Assembly (NCBI RefSeq): GCF_002218085.1
Contig: NZ_BDUC01000002.1
Location: 744,001 to 808,000 of the forward strand
Source: Tolypothrix sp. NIES-4075
Lineage (GTDB): Bacteria > Cyanobacteriota > Cyanobacteriia > Cyanobacteriales > Nostocaceae
DNA length: 64,000 nt
Reading direction: 5' to 3'
In this document: in pieces, positions 15,983-25,020 of the stretch
Layout of the letters: each line of letters opens with the position of its first letter
Numbering within the stretch: position 1 is the first letter of the stretch
The notes under the pieces: generated by a model
Database searches by the model: none
The model's input: only the letters and a program-made list of their open reading frames with translations
Told to the model about the DNA's origin: nothing
Translations under genes and position numbers: made by a program

Positions 15983-16183
15983 TTAACGATCGCTTTTAAA
16001 CCACTCGACAATACCTTGAGCGATCGATGAAGCTTCCTTCTTTTGTTCTTCCGGATTCGTCACCAACTCCAATTCATCCGGATTACTCATAAAACCCAAT
16101 TCCAACAACACCGACGGGGTACTTGCTGGACGCGATCGTTTTCCCGCGTCATCACCACCGTTGCCCCTCGTTTTACCAACTCA
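15983..16183 (-). pseudogene. Rearranged duplicate of the amidase C-terminal end
   Basis: The sequence closely matches the 3' end of the amidase gene at 31720-33504. 15983-16130 corresponds to 31720-31869, encoding the C-terminus from RPASTPSVLLELGFMSNPD to EWFKSDR with the same stop. It is then joined, with about 250 bases of amidase sequence missing, to 16141-16183, which corresponds to about 32115-32157 (the ELVKRGATVVMTRE region). No start or catalytic core remains. Confidence 0.88.
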
Positions 16184-16229
16184 GTCTTTCCCCTTGGGGA
16201 ATTACATAAGACAGACAATGACCATTAAA

Positions 16230-17072
16230 CTAATAAACTAAAGTTTGAACAGGTGGGTGTATTTTGCAAAAAGTTAACTCTCCTGCACTCCAAGAATCAT
16301 ATTTTTGGGAAGATATAGCTTTGAAGAAAACCTCTTCGCATTCCTTTCCATGAAGTTCAATAGCAATGTAGTTAACTTTGTTTAACCATTCCTGATAATT
16401 ACACGAAAAAACTTCCAATTCTGCTTTTTCAATATCAACTTTGAGAATATCAACTTTATCAATCTTAAACTGTTCAAATACGCTCTGGATGTCTAAAGCA
16501 TTCAAGTCCGGAATTTCTCCTTCTTTGCAAGGTCTTACTTCAATCCCCCATTCTCCATTATCTTGTAATGGTCTATCAACAACCAATCCAACTTTACTAG
16601 ACCAAACAGCTGATTTGAGCAGATAGGCACGTTTGCCGTAGGGAGCAAGATTTAGAGAGCAAAGCTCAAAGTTATCAGGATCGGGTTCAATAACAATGAT
16701 ACGAGCTTGGGGGTATTTGTTCAAGAAATAGACAGCCGAATAACCTACATTGGCTCCACAGTCAACAATCCAGTTGACATTCTCAATGTTTCCTACTCCA
16801 AAATACTCTTCCTCAATAAAAATCTGATTGAATACCCAACTATCACTCGTTCCATAGCGACAATAAACTGGATATTGAAGCGTTTTTACAGATAAATGAA
16901 GTTTTTTACCTTTGATGTTAATTCCCAGTTGAGAAAGAAAGATGTAAAAAAAATATTTTAATTTGTAGGTAATTGTTTGCCAAATTCCTATCTTTCTACA
17001 TGCTTTTATAAATAATTCACCAAACAATTTACTTTTAATCTGCTGAGTTGTTGGTTGTATAGTTGTGTTCAT
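16230..17072 (-). CDS. FkbM family methyltransferase
   Basis: A 280-residue SAM-dependent methyltransferase of the FkbM family, which often O-methylates sugars in polysaccharide clusters. SAM motif I is VDCGANVGYSAVYF, followed by IIVIEPDPDNFELC; the family signature DILKVDIEKAELEVF lies near residue 215. The ATG at 17072 is preferred to 17099, because the extra nine codons come from repeat sequence that continues upstream. It is the last gene of the exopolysaccharide cluster. Target sugar is not predictable. Confidence 0.85.
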   Translation of the reverse strand: MNTTIQPTTQQIKSKLFGELFIKACRKIGIWQTITYKLKYFFYIFLSQLGINIKGKKLHLSVKTLQYPVYCRYGTSDSWVFNQIFIEEEYFGVGNIENVNWIVDCGANVGYSAVYFLNKYPQARIIVIEPDPDNFELCSLNLAPYGKRAYLLKSAVWSSKVGLVVDRPLQDNGEWGIEVRPCKEGEIPDLNALDIQSVFEQFKIDKVDILKVDIEKAELEVFSCNYQEWLNKVNYIAIELHGKECEEVFFKAISSQKYDSWSAGELTFCKIHPPVQTLVY

Positions 17073-17079
17073 AAGTAAT

Positions 17080-17160
17080 GGAAAATGGGTAATGGTCAAT
17101 AGTCAATAGATTTGTAACTCTTAACTCCTAACTTTTAACTCCTAACTTTTAACTTTTTAT
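17080..17160. repeat. taactcc/taacttt heptamer repeats
   Basis: Tandem taactct, taactcc and taacttt heptamers lie in the gap between the FkbM and GT14-like genes. The same heptamers reappear at 18406-18446, where they supply the final codons of the next gene. Confidence 0.75.
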
Positions 17161-17198
17161 TTGACCGTGAATAAAACTTTTGCCTGCTTTATGCAGCT

Positions 17199-18098
17199 TC
17201 AGCTACATTTTTTATATGAAATATAAGGTTCAATTAGAGTAGAAAAGCCTAGTATTTTCTGGTCAATTAAATCTAATATTTCTACATCTCTATTCATGTC
17301 AAATTTTCTGGCAAACAATTTCGGAGAATTTGCCAGCTTATGAAAGTCATTTTTACATATAATTGCAGGGGGAGTTGGATTCGGATTTTCCCAGTCAGCA
17401 TACTTTAGATCGTCGCTAACAATGTAATTTTTGAAGGGGGAGTTTGAAACAATAGTATTGAAAAAGGTTTCGTCTGGTATAAATACATATTTAAAGTAGT
17501 TAACAAACCCGGAATTATTCACAACAAAATCGTTGATATACTGTATACAATCTCGTGATAAACACCACCACTGAGAACCTCCATAGGGTTCTAAACCTTT
17601 GGGAAATCTTCGCTTGATTGGAATATATAAATGTTTGCTACGAAAACTAAAGTGCCAATGTTGTATTCTGTTTAAAGCTTGATAGCATCCATCTTGATTA
17701 GTCCATTTGTTTTGCGAAGCTAGAGAAAAAGTTTCTATAAATTCCTTGCCACGGTGTTTTTCTAAAAACTCTTTAATTTGATTAATAGGTTTAATTAAAT
17801 AATCTTGTCCAGACAGCAAGATTGCATAGTCAAAATCAATATTTGAATGAACTAGCTGTCTGATACCTTCAATAGTTGCTGCTACAATATTAAAGTTTCC
17901 CCAGAAGCAGCTAAATCTTTTTAATAAATGAACATTAGACATACTGCTTAACTGCTTTACTAAATCATTGTACATCTCATCACTTGATCTTTTGTCAAAG
18001 TGAATGAAAAATGATGTACTATCGTCTGCTATTGAGCGAATCAAACGCACTAATTGTTCAGGATACTTGTGTGCCAAAATTATATAAGCAATTTTCAT
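17199..18098 (-). CDS. GT14-like beta-1,6-N-acetylglucosaminyltransferase family protein
   Basis: A 299-residue protein of the core-2/I-branching enzyme family. Typical blocks are the start MKIAYIILAHKYPEQLVRLI, FFIHFDKRS, AILLSGQDYLIKP (about 92-104), GSQWWCLSRDCIQYI (about 174-188) and FIPDETFFNTIV (about 206-217). It probably adds a branching sugar to the exopolysaccharide; donor and acceptor are unknown. It sits in the cluster between the glycosyltransferase-oxidoreductase fusion and the FkbM gene. Confidence 0.85.
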   Translation of the reverse strand: MKIAYIILAHKYPEQLVRLIRSIADDSTSFFIHFDKRSSDEMYNDLVKQLSSMSNVHLLKRFSCFWGNFNIVAATIEGIRQLVHSNIDFDYAILLSGQDYLIKPINQIKEFLEKHRGKEFIETFSLASQNKWTNQDGCYQALNRIQHWHFSFRSKHLYIPIKRRFPKGLEPYGGSQWWCLSRDCIQYINDFVVNNSGFVNYFKYVFIPDETFFNTIVSNSPFKNYIVSDDLKYADWENPNPTPPAIICKNDFHKLANSPKLFARKFDMNRDVEILDLIDQKILGFSTLIEPYISYKKCS

Positions 18099-18439
18099 AA
18101 CTGTGTCTCTTAAACCACTAATTTAGGAGATTCTAAAAGTCAAGTAGAAACGAATAAATCGACGAAGCAAATCGGGCAATTTTTTCATTATTAAAATTAT
18201 TCTATCAAAAAATATATTTATTTTGTGTTTTCATAGGTAATGTTTAACGATCGACTTTTAACAACTAACTCCTGTAGAGACGTGAAATTTAGCCTCTATA
18301 CAATTTATAGCAGACGCGATATATCGCGTCTCTACAATTTATAGCAGACGCGATATATCGCGTCTCTACAATTTATAGCAGACGCGATATATCGCGTCTC
18401 TACAACTCCTAACTTGTCATAACTACTAACTCCTAACTT
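18099..18439. repeat. Gap with a 3 x 34-bp palindromic tandem repeat
   Basis: After an AT-rich stretch, a 34-bp unit containing cagacgcgatatatcgcgtc is repeated three times without change (18301-18334, 18335-18368, 18369-18402). A diverged related half, gtagagacgtgaaattta, sits just before it (18274-18291). Each unit holds the dyad gacgcgatatatcgcgtc. No gene is present. Confidence 0.9.
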
Positions 18440-20602
18440 TTAACTTTTTGCCCAAGGCATTGGTTCAATTGGCTCAAATGAGGTTGTCATTTTATAAGTG
18501 CAATTTGTTTCTAAAGCGTTATGTATGGCAAGCACTAGTTCGTTGTTGTGCAGAGAAAATTCTGCTGAAAGTCGGGGAGAACGTTGTTGTGCGATCGCTG
18601 ATGCCATTTCTGCTACACCTCGGCAAAAATCCATTTTGTGAGATCCTCTATATCCTAATCGCGGGGCTTTTTTCGCTAAGGGTAATGATTGCTTCCAAAT
18701 ACCTTCCCAGCGCTTATGACCGATGTTTATACTGCGTCTGATATAAACTTGCGCTCCATAAAACCAAGCGTCATCAATGCCCAGCACGCCTTCATCACCG
18801 ATAATTTTTAATGAGTGGTCATGAGGTGCAATAATACTGCATGTCAGCCTTGCAACTACGCCTGAAGCGAACTTGATGCAAGCTACGGAAAAGTCGGGAG
18901 CGTTAACATCTAACTTTACATCGGTTTCTTTATCTGCTATAATGCACGATGAAAATGCACTAACAATTTCCGCTGGTCCAAAGAAGGCAGTCAACCAGGT
19001 GACATAGTAACCTGCATGTTCTAAAGTGCATCCAACTTCAAACTCGTCTTTATAAGGCCAAGGTGTGCCTAATTTATTTAACCATTTGCTGTATGGCATT
19101 TTGTGGACAAGTCCATCGTCCATTTCTGCATAGACAAGTCGAACTTTGCCGATTTGATTTTCTCGCAAAGCTTTCCACACGGTTTGTGCTGTTTCGCTCA
19201 ACAAGCTGCATGGTGCGGAAGAAATATATAAACCGCGCTGTTTAGCTAAGTTAACGAGTTCGTGCGCTTGGGACATCTCCATTGCTAAGGGTTTTTCAGA
19301 ATAAACGTGTTTACCTGCTTCTAAACAAGCTTTGGAAACTTCATAATGGCTGCTAGGATTTGTCAGATTTAAGACGATATCGACTTTTGGATCTTTGAGA
19401 ATTTCCTCTAGGGAATCATAAATATGAGGAACATTGTAAAAGGCAGCAAATTTAGATGAGCGATCGCTAATTCGATCCATTACTCCCACTAGTTCTAATT
19501 GCGGATGAAGTGGTAATGTTTGCAAATAATAATCTGCAACAAAACCACTACCCACAATCGCAATATATTTCTTATATTTTGCGGAAACTGCGGAAGGAAA
19601 ATTATTTGAATTTGCGCTTTTATACTCAACAAGAGTGCGCTGTTTATTTAATAACCGAGAAACGTGAAACTTAATTTGACCTTGTAGTTCTGGGAATTTG
19701 CCCAACGCACAAAACATAGAATAGGAAATTGCATCTCTAGATTTATATCCACGTTGTCGGCAATAGCGATAGATGCGGTAAATTAACAACGTATAAGCGA
19801 TTACTAATAGTAAAATGCTGAATCCCCAAGTAAACCAAGCACTAGCGATCGCTAACAAAGGTAAAAGCAAACCCCATAACCAAATACTGCGACTTTGTTT
19901 TACCCAATGTTTTTCTGGAGTAGAACCATGTAACCACGCACCTTCAGCATAAGCGTGACCACCACGAAGCGATCGCTTCCACCACTGACTCAAACGAGTA
20001 ATTTGAGCATCGTGCAATGTCATCTCGGCATCGATCCGCAAAACCTTCCCACCTGCTTGACGCAACCGCACGCACAGTTCTGGCTCTTCACCGGCAATCA
20101 AGGTTGAATTGAACCCCCCGACCTTTTTGAATGCCTCCACGCGCATCATAGCGTCGCCTCCACAAGCTTTTGCCTCACCTACGGGAGTATCCCATTCCAT
20201 GTTGCAAAAGCGATTATAAATCGAGTTATTCGGAAATTCTTCGCGTCGCCGACCGCACACTACTACAACGTCAGGATGGGCAATTAATTCATCTACGGCA
20301 CGTTTCAACCAGTTTTCAACTACGCGACAGTCCCCATCGACAAATTGAACAAATTCAATGCTTGGTTTGAGTTCCAACAAAGCAGCAAATCCGGCATTTC
20401 TCGCACGAGCGGCAGTAAAGGGAACTGATAAATCAAGCTTGACTACATGGACACCAAAGGATTTCGCAAGCTCCACACTATTATCTGTGGAGCCAGAGTC
20501 AACATAAACAATTGTTTGACCTTCACCTACTACTGAAAGCAAGCAATTTTTGAGACGATTTCCTTCATTGCGTCCAATAATAACTACTCCAATTTGATGC
20601 AT
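18440..20602 (-). CDS. Fusion of GT2 glycosyltransferase and Gfo/Idh/MocA oxidoreductase
   Basis: A 720-residue two-enzyme fusion. Residues 1-330 are a GT2 glycosyltransferase: GVVIIGRNEGNRLKNCLLSV, VYVDSGSTDNS, FVDGDCRV as the DxD region, GGDAMMRVEAFKKVGGFN, then two membrane helices near 245-285. Residues 345-715 are a Gfo/Idh/MocA NAD(P)-dependent sugar dehydrogenase: Rossmann IVGSGFVADYYL, ending the nucleotide fold with SEKPLAMEM, whose lysine is the family's catalytic site. No stop or frameshift separates the halves. It may make and transfer one modified sugar in the exopolysaccharide pathway; that is inference. Confidence 0.9.
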   Translation of the reverse strand: MHQIGVVIIGRNEGNRLKNCLLSVVGEGQTIVYVDSGSTDNSVELAKSFGVHVVKLDLSVPFTAARARNAGFAALLELKPSIEFVQFVDGDCRVVENWLKRAVDELIAHPDVVVVCGRRREEFPNNSIYNRFCNMEWDTPVGEAKACGGDAMMRVEAFKKVGGFNSTLIAGEEPELCVRLRQAGGKVLRIDAEMTLHDAQITRLSQWWKRSLRGGHAYAEGAWLHGSTPEKHWVKQSRSIWLWGLLLPLLAIASAWFTWGFSILLLVIAYTLLIYRIYRYCRQRGYKSRDAISYSMFCALGKFPELQGQIKFHVSRLLNKQRTLVEYKSANSNNFPSAVSAKYKKYIAIVGSGFVADYYLQTLPLHPQLELVGVMDRISDRSSKFAAFYNVPHIYDSLEEILKDPKVDIVLNLTNPSSHYEVSKACLEAGKHVYSEKPLAMEMSQAHELVNLAKQRGLYISSAPCSLLSETAQTVWKALRENQIGKVRLVYAEMDDGLVHKMPYSKWLNKLGTPWPYKDEFEVGCTLEHAGYYVTWLTAFFGPAEIVSAFSSCIIADKETDVKLDVNAPDFSVACIKFASGVVARLTCSIIAPHDHSLKIIGDEGVLGIDDAWFYGAQVYIRRSINIGHKRWEGIWKQSLPLAKKAPRLGYRGSHKMDFCRGVAEMASAIAQQRSPRLSAEFSLHNNELVLAIHNALETNCTYKMTTSFEPIEPMPWAKS

Positions 20603-20965
20603 GTTTATCTCCTCAGCGAATTTAAAAAGGTAGAATTATATTCGGTCATGCAGATGAAAAAGGTCGATAAACAGCGTAGTATTTTATAATAAAAGCTTTC
20701 GCTCAATGTCAAGCCTGGATGGAAAGAGTTAAGCCATTTGCTTTCGATAAATTACTGTTGTGCTTCTTACCATTTCTGTCCAAATGCATTTGAAAAACAT
20801 CTTTTAATATTAATAATTTTTAATAAACGAACCACCTTACTCCTTGGCATCTGGTGAAGTAGAAGACGCAAAGATTGCATTCGCGCTGGATCTTTGTAAA
20901 GATAATATAAGAGTAAAATAGAGTTTTTATCAATAATTTGTGATATTGCAAATAATTGATTAACT
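20603..20965. other. Gap within the exopolysaccharide cluster
   Basis: This gap of 363 bases between the polymerase and the fusion gene has no gene and none of the window's repeat families. It is long enough for an internal promoter for the three genes to the left, but no clear -10/-35 pair was found. Confidence 0.4.
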
Positions 20966-22207
20966 TTATTGTGAGTTCAATTTTTTCTGTGGTATTTTTG
21001 ACATTGCTGATAAAGCAGTAGTGATGTACATGACAAAATAAATGTTAGCTAATCGGGTAAAATAACTTTCCATCATATTATTTAATGATAAAAATAATAG
21101 TACAGCTAAAGGCCAATAATCTTCGGAATTTTTTGAGCCATAAGCAAATTTGAGAGCGCGATTATAAACAAGAATAAAGCTAATTATAAAAAATGATAAA
21201 CCGATAAGACCGCTATCAAGAATTAAATCAATGTAGCCGTTATGAGCATGAGGTGGAACATAACCTTCTGATACTGCTTTACCGGCAGCGATCGCAAAGT
21301 TACTACCGCTTGCCCAAAACGCACCGCGTCCAAAACCTAACCAAGGTCGCTCTTGTAATTGAGTGAATATAAAATGCCACATGGGTAAACGTCCAGTGAG
21401 AGTAACATCTTTTCCCAAGCCAGTTAAAATAGACACCCAAAAGGTTAAAACTATTGTGGCAACACAACCAATAATTAAAACACCAATATCCAAATAAAAT
21501 ACACTAATTTTACCCCGCCAACGATAGCGACGATAAAAGTATAAAGTAAAGATAATAATTAAAGAAATAATCAAAGAAGTCTTGGAATTTGATGGCAGTA
21601 TCATCGATATAGATAGCCAAAAGAAACCCCATTTATATAGGCGGTGTATTTGATTTTCACTCTTCAGTAAATAAAATGCTAAAGAACTTAAAACCATCAT
21701 ACTACCAAAAGTATTTTTATAATCATAAATTCCTTTCCATGCTCCTGGGTGGTCGTAAAGATGCTTGCCTATAGTTGGATATAGAAAGACAACAAATATA
21801 CTAAAAATAACTCCTAAAGCTAAAGTTGTAGCCACAAGTTTTAATTGCTGTTTCACGCTATAACTAATAGCAAAATATAAGCCAAATGTTACCATTTGCC
21901 ATACTTCCGGCATATTTTTGAGGGTGAAGTTTGGATACACAGACCAAACAAAGGATGTTAACATTATTAATACCAACATCAAGATAAATACGTCACGAGT
22001 GATTGCGACTAAGGCTTTCTTCCAGCGGACGCAAATTAAAAAGGTGGAAATTGCCCAAACAGAATATCTAATTATTGTCACAAAAACTATCGGAAGTAAG
22101 CCGTCAACATCTCCGTTTCTACCAACTTCAAAGCCTCTGGTAAAAAAAGTTAAACCTATAATTACAAAAACCTGTTCAGCTAGTTCTAAATGTTTTCTTT
22201 TCCTCAT
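20966..22207 (-). CDS. O-antigen polymerase/ligase family membrane protein (Wzy-like)
   Basis: A 413-residue polytopic protein with about eleven membrane segments. The Wzy_C-type signature is WLGFGRGAFWASG followed by the large loop and VPPHAHNGYIDLILDSGLIG (about 308-345), with the conserved HxHN-type histidine and asparagine. Such proteins polymerise or ligate lipid-linked repeat units on the periplasmic face. Context in a Wzx/Wzy-type cluster suggests a polymerase. It is separated from the glycosyltransferase upstream by 40 bases. Confidence 0.85.
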   Translation of the reverse strand: MRKRKHLELAEQVFVIIGLTFFTRGFEVGRNGDVDGLLPIVFVTIIRYSVWAISTFLICVRWKKALVAITRDVFILMLVLIMLTSFVWSVYPNFTLKNMPEVWQMVTFGLYFAISYSVKQQLKLVATTLALGVIFSIFVVFLYPTIGKHLYDHPGAWKGIYDYKNTFGSMMVLSSLAFYLLKSENQIHRLYKWGFFWLSISMILPSNSKTSLIISLIIIFTLYFYRRYRWRGKISVFYLDIGVLIIGCVATIVLTFWVSILTGLGKDVTLTGRLPMWHFIFTQLQERPWLGFGRGAFWASGSNFAIAAGKAVSEGYVPPHAHNGYIDLILDSGLIGLSFFIISFILVYNRALKFAYGSKNSEDYWPLAVLLFLSLNNMMESYFTRLANIYFVMYITTALSAMSKIPQKKLNSQ

Positions 22208-22247
22208 AACTAATTAATAATTTATCAAAGATTAGCTAAAATTTAAA

Positions 22248-23555
22248 TTAATAAATTTCTGGAATACTTAATGTTAAATATTGTTTAATTAAGTCGCTTC
22301 GGTGTGTAAAAACAACTTGTTCGTCGAACTGCTGACCAGATAATGCAGCCTGATAAATTAACTCAATCAATTTTGCTCTGTCTAAATTGAGTTGAACTAT
22401 CAAATCAGCTAGCTTTTGCCAATCATTCATCGGCACAAATGCACCACCACCGTATTCTGATACAAGTCCTTCTGGGTAGAGACTGCTGTAACCGACTATC
22501 GGACAACCGCAAACTAAAGACTCAACTAAACATCGAGGTGATTCTGGGGTTTTGTGGCAAAACAGAAAGATATGATGTTTTTTTATCGTCTCTAAAAGTT
22601 TGTTTTGGTTCCCAACAAATCCAGCGAAATGGACTTGCTCGGCAATACCCAATTTATCGGCGAGAGATTTCATTTCCAAAAGCAATGGTCCGTCACCAAG
22701 CCAAGTGGCTTGGATGTTAATGCCAACTTGTACCAGACGATGTACCACTCTTAACCAGTCGAGGGGTCCTTTCATTTCGGCAGCTCGTCCTGCGTAGCAA
22801 ATCAACAAAGGTTCATTTTGTAATAGTGAATTTATCTTGAGGTTAAGGCTGGAAGTATCAATAAGATCGGATTTTTTTGTATGAATGTCGTAAACACAAT
22901 GAGGATTTTTGCAAAAAGGTGAATATGCCGAATAGCAGTCCTCTCCTTGAAAAAGTCCTAGGTGGGAACGACTAACTAAGTATTGCTGATAGGGTTTGAG
23001 AAACAAAAGACTGAAAAAATCTCGGAGGTGTCGCTTAAGTGATGTTTTGTTATTTTTGTTGAATGTTCTTAGGATGACTTCGTATTCAACGCGATCTGCC
23101 CAGATAGAATAAGGTCGTTTGAGTTTGATGGCTTCCAGACAAGCGATCGCTCCCCAATCTCCAATAATTTCGCAAATGGCAAAACAAAGATATTCACACT
23201 CTTGGATCTTTGCAGTCAGTAGTTGAGATATGCTCTTGAAAGTTTGAATGAAGTCTGGCAATTTGTAAGCATAAGGCAGGGGAACTAATTCTAGTCGATC
23301 TGCACAAGGCAAATCGGCGATCGCTTTCCATGTCGTTGAAGTCTGAGTTTTTTCGCTTATGTGTTCTGGCATCAAAGGACAAGCCATAACAACGCGATCA
23401 AAATTTTCTGCCCAGCGAATTAAACCGTCGCAGGTTTGCTCATCAAATCCCAACCGTCCTTCTACTTTCACAAACGGAACAGGCATTACTAATAAAATTT
23501 TCTTTTCGATTGCAGAAGTTTTATTGTTAGGCTCTACTCTAAGTTTTTCAATCAT
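22248..23555 (-). CDS. GT4-like glycosyltransferase
   Basis: A 435-residue GT-B glycosyltransferase. The second Rossmann fold shows LLICYAGRAAEMKGPLDWLR (about 250-269), ATWLGDGPLLLEMKSLADKL, VHFAGFVGNQNKLLETIKKH and the E-x7-E-like stretch ESPRCLVESLVCGCPIVGY. It probably adds one sugar of the repeat unit from a nucleotide-sugar donor at the cytoplasmic face. It lies 35 bases from the next glycosyltransferase gene, so the two are surely co-transcribed. Confidence 0.82.
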   Translation of the reverse strand: MIEKLRVEPNNKTSAIEKKILLVMPVPFVKVEGRLGFDEQTCDGLIRWAENFDRVVMACPLMPEHISEKTQTSTTWKAIADLPCADRLELVPLPYAYKLPDFIQTFKSISQLLTAKIQECEYLCFAICEIIGDWGAIACLEAIKLKRPYSIWADRVEYEVILRTFNKNNKTSLKRHLRDFFSLLFLKPYQQYLVSRSHLGLFQGEDCYSAYSPFCKNPHCVYDIHTKKSDLIDTSSLNLKINSLLQNEPLLICYAGRAAEMKGPLDWLRVVHRLVQVGINIQATWLGDGPLLLEMKSLADKLGIAEQVHFAGFVGNQNKLLETIKKHHIFLFCHKTPESPRCLVESLVCGCPIVGYSSLYPEGLVSEYGGGAFVPMNDWQKLADLIVQLNLDRAKLIELIYQAALSGQQFDEQVVFTHRSDLIKQYLTLSIPEIY

Positions 23556-23590
23556 GACTGCCAGTTCATCTTTACTAAAATCTGATTTCG

Positions 23591-24877
23591 CTAGATTGAA
23601 ATATTTGTAATTAGCGACTTTAATTTTCTGTTAGTTTTTAAATTTGACACACTGCAATGTTGATAAATCTCTAGAATGCGGTCGATTTTGCGTTCCCAGT
23701 CAAAATGCTGACGCACGCGCTCTTGTCCAGCACGACCCATTTGCGATCGCCATTCTGGATAATGTACAAGTTTTAGCATGGCATCTGTAAATCCATTAAC
23801 TAATGCTTCTCTGGAAGTCGGTTCAATTAAAATCCCACACGTTGTATCCAAATAATCCGCTGGACCACCCCATTTAGTTGCAATCACTGGTAATCCCATT
23901 GCCATTGCTTCTAAAACCACCGCCCCGCCACACTCCAACAAACTAGGCAAAACTAGTGCCGAAGCATGTTCTAGTCTCATAGCGCACTCTTTCTGAGACA
24001 GCCAGCTAAAAAATTTAACTCGCTCTCCCAAACCTAAATTCACAGCTTGAGCTTCCAATTCTTGCCGCAAATTCCCATCGCCGATAATTTCCAAACAAGC
24101 ATTCGTTTCAGCAGCTACTTTTTGAAAGGCTTCTATCAGTAAGTCTACGGCTTTCATTTCTACTAGCCGACCGATAAACACAAACTTCGCAGCCTCTGAT
24201 GGTATCTTTTCGGCGGCGAGAAGTTGCCACACGGAGAAATCCACGCCGTTTTCTACCAATTCGATAACAGTGCCATTTACGCCTGAAGGTAATGCTTGTT
24301 TTGTGCGTTCATTGGCAACTAGCAAAGTCTGTGCCTGAAGTTTACCGGGCATCACACGATTCCAGATATCTGCCAGTTGTTGCCCCAGTGAAATCATTAA
24401 TTTGGCGCTTCGGCTCTCGCGGTCACGAAAGGCGGGGGGGTATTCTATATTACCATTCATCGGACCGATGACAACCGGTGCGCCGACACCGTACATCAGC
24501 GAAGGAAATTTAGGGGAAACCGGTATCGGTTCATGCACTACATCTATGTTGTGTTGTAGCACCAGTTTCCGAACTATCGAGCGTTGGATGTTTTGCGTAT
24601 ACAAATGACTGATTAACCCTGTTGTCATAAATGCTACCCGTGATGGCAAAAACTGCCCGAAACGCCAAAGAAACTTATGTATCCAAGTATCGTTGACAAA
24701 GTACATGCGATCGCATTCTTTTGGCAAAAGTGATTGTAGTTCAGCTTGGGTGCGACCGTGAACTACTAACCACGCTTCGATGTTGCGATCGCGTAGTAAC
24801 CTGAAGTAGTGTAGCGGCAGAAACGCCTCACCACCAAATTGACTGGAAGCGTGTTCAGCAACAATCACAACTCGCAT
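23591..24877 (-). CDS. GT4 family glycosyltransferase
   Basis: A 428-residue GT-B enzyme. The N-terminal donor/acceptor fold begins MRVVIVAEHASSQFGGEAFL. The C-terminal fold shows FVFIGRLVEMKAVDLLIEAF, LEIIGDGNLRQELEAQA, VKFFSWLSQKECAMRLEHA and LPSLLECGGAVVLEAMAMG, the GT4 E-x7-E motif. GGPADYLD and a C-terminal RQHFDWERKIDRILEIY follow, as in many capsular glycosyltransferases. The sugar is not predictable. Confidence 0.87.
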   Translation of the reverse strand: MRVVIVAEHASSQFGGEAFLPLHYFRLLRDRNIEAWLVVHGRTQAELQSLLPKECDRMYFVNDTWIHKFLWRFGQFLPSRVAFMTTGLISHLYTQNIQRSIVRKLVLQHNIDVVHEPIPVSPKFPSLMYGVGAPVVIGPMNGNIEYPPAFRDRESRSAKLMISLGQQLADIWNRVMPGKLQAQTLLVANERTKQALPSGVNGTVIELVENGVDFSVWQLLAAEKIPSEAAKFVFIGRLVEMKAVDLLIEAFQKVAAETNACLEIIGDGNLRQELEAQAVNLGLGERVKFFSWLSQKECAMRLEHASALVLPSLLECGGAVVLEAMAMGLPVIATKWGGPADYLDTTCGILIEPTSREALVNGFTDAMLKLVHYPEWRSQMGRAGQERVRQHFDWERKIDRILEIYQHCSVSNLKTNRKLKSLITNISI

Positions 24878-24950
24878 CTTGAGGTTCCTTGTAAAACAGT
24901 AGGTGCAATCGAGTAGTTAATCAGCTTTGCGTAAAAGCGCATTTTTAAAC

Positions 24951-24984
24951 GCAAAGGTACGCTGAGGTACGCGCTGAGGTACGC
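24951..24984. repeat. gctgaggtacgc 12-bp direct repeat
   Basis: Two perfect copies (24961-24972, 24973-24984) follow a third, changed copy (gcaaaggtac, 24951-24960). It lies in the gap between the methyltransferase and glycosyltransferase genes. Confidence 0.75.
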
Positions 24985-25020
24985 AAAGTTTTTCCCGGAG
25001 ATAAATGTGCTATTTAATAA

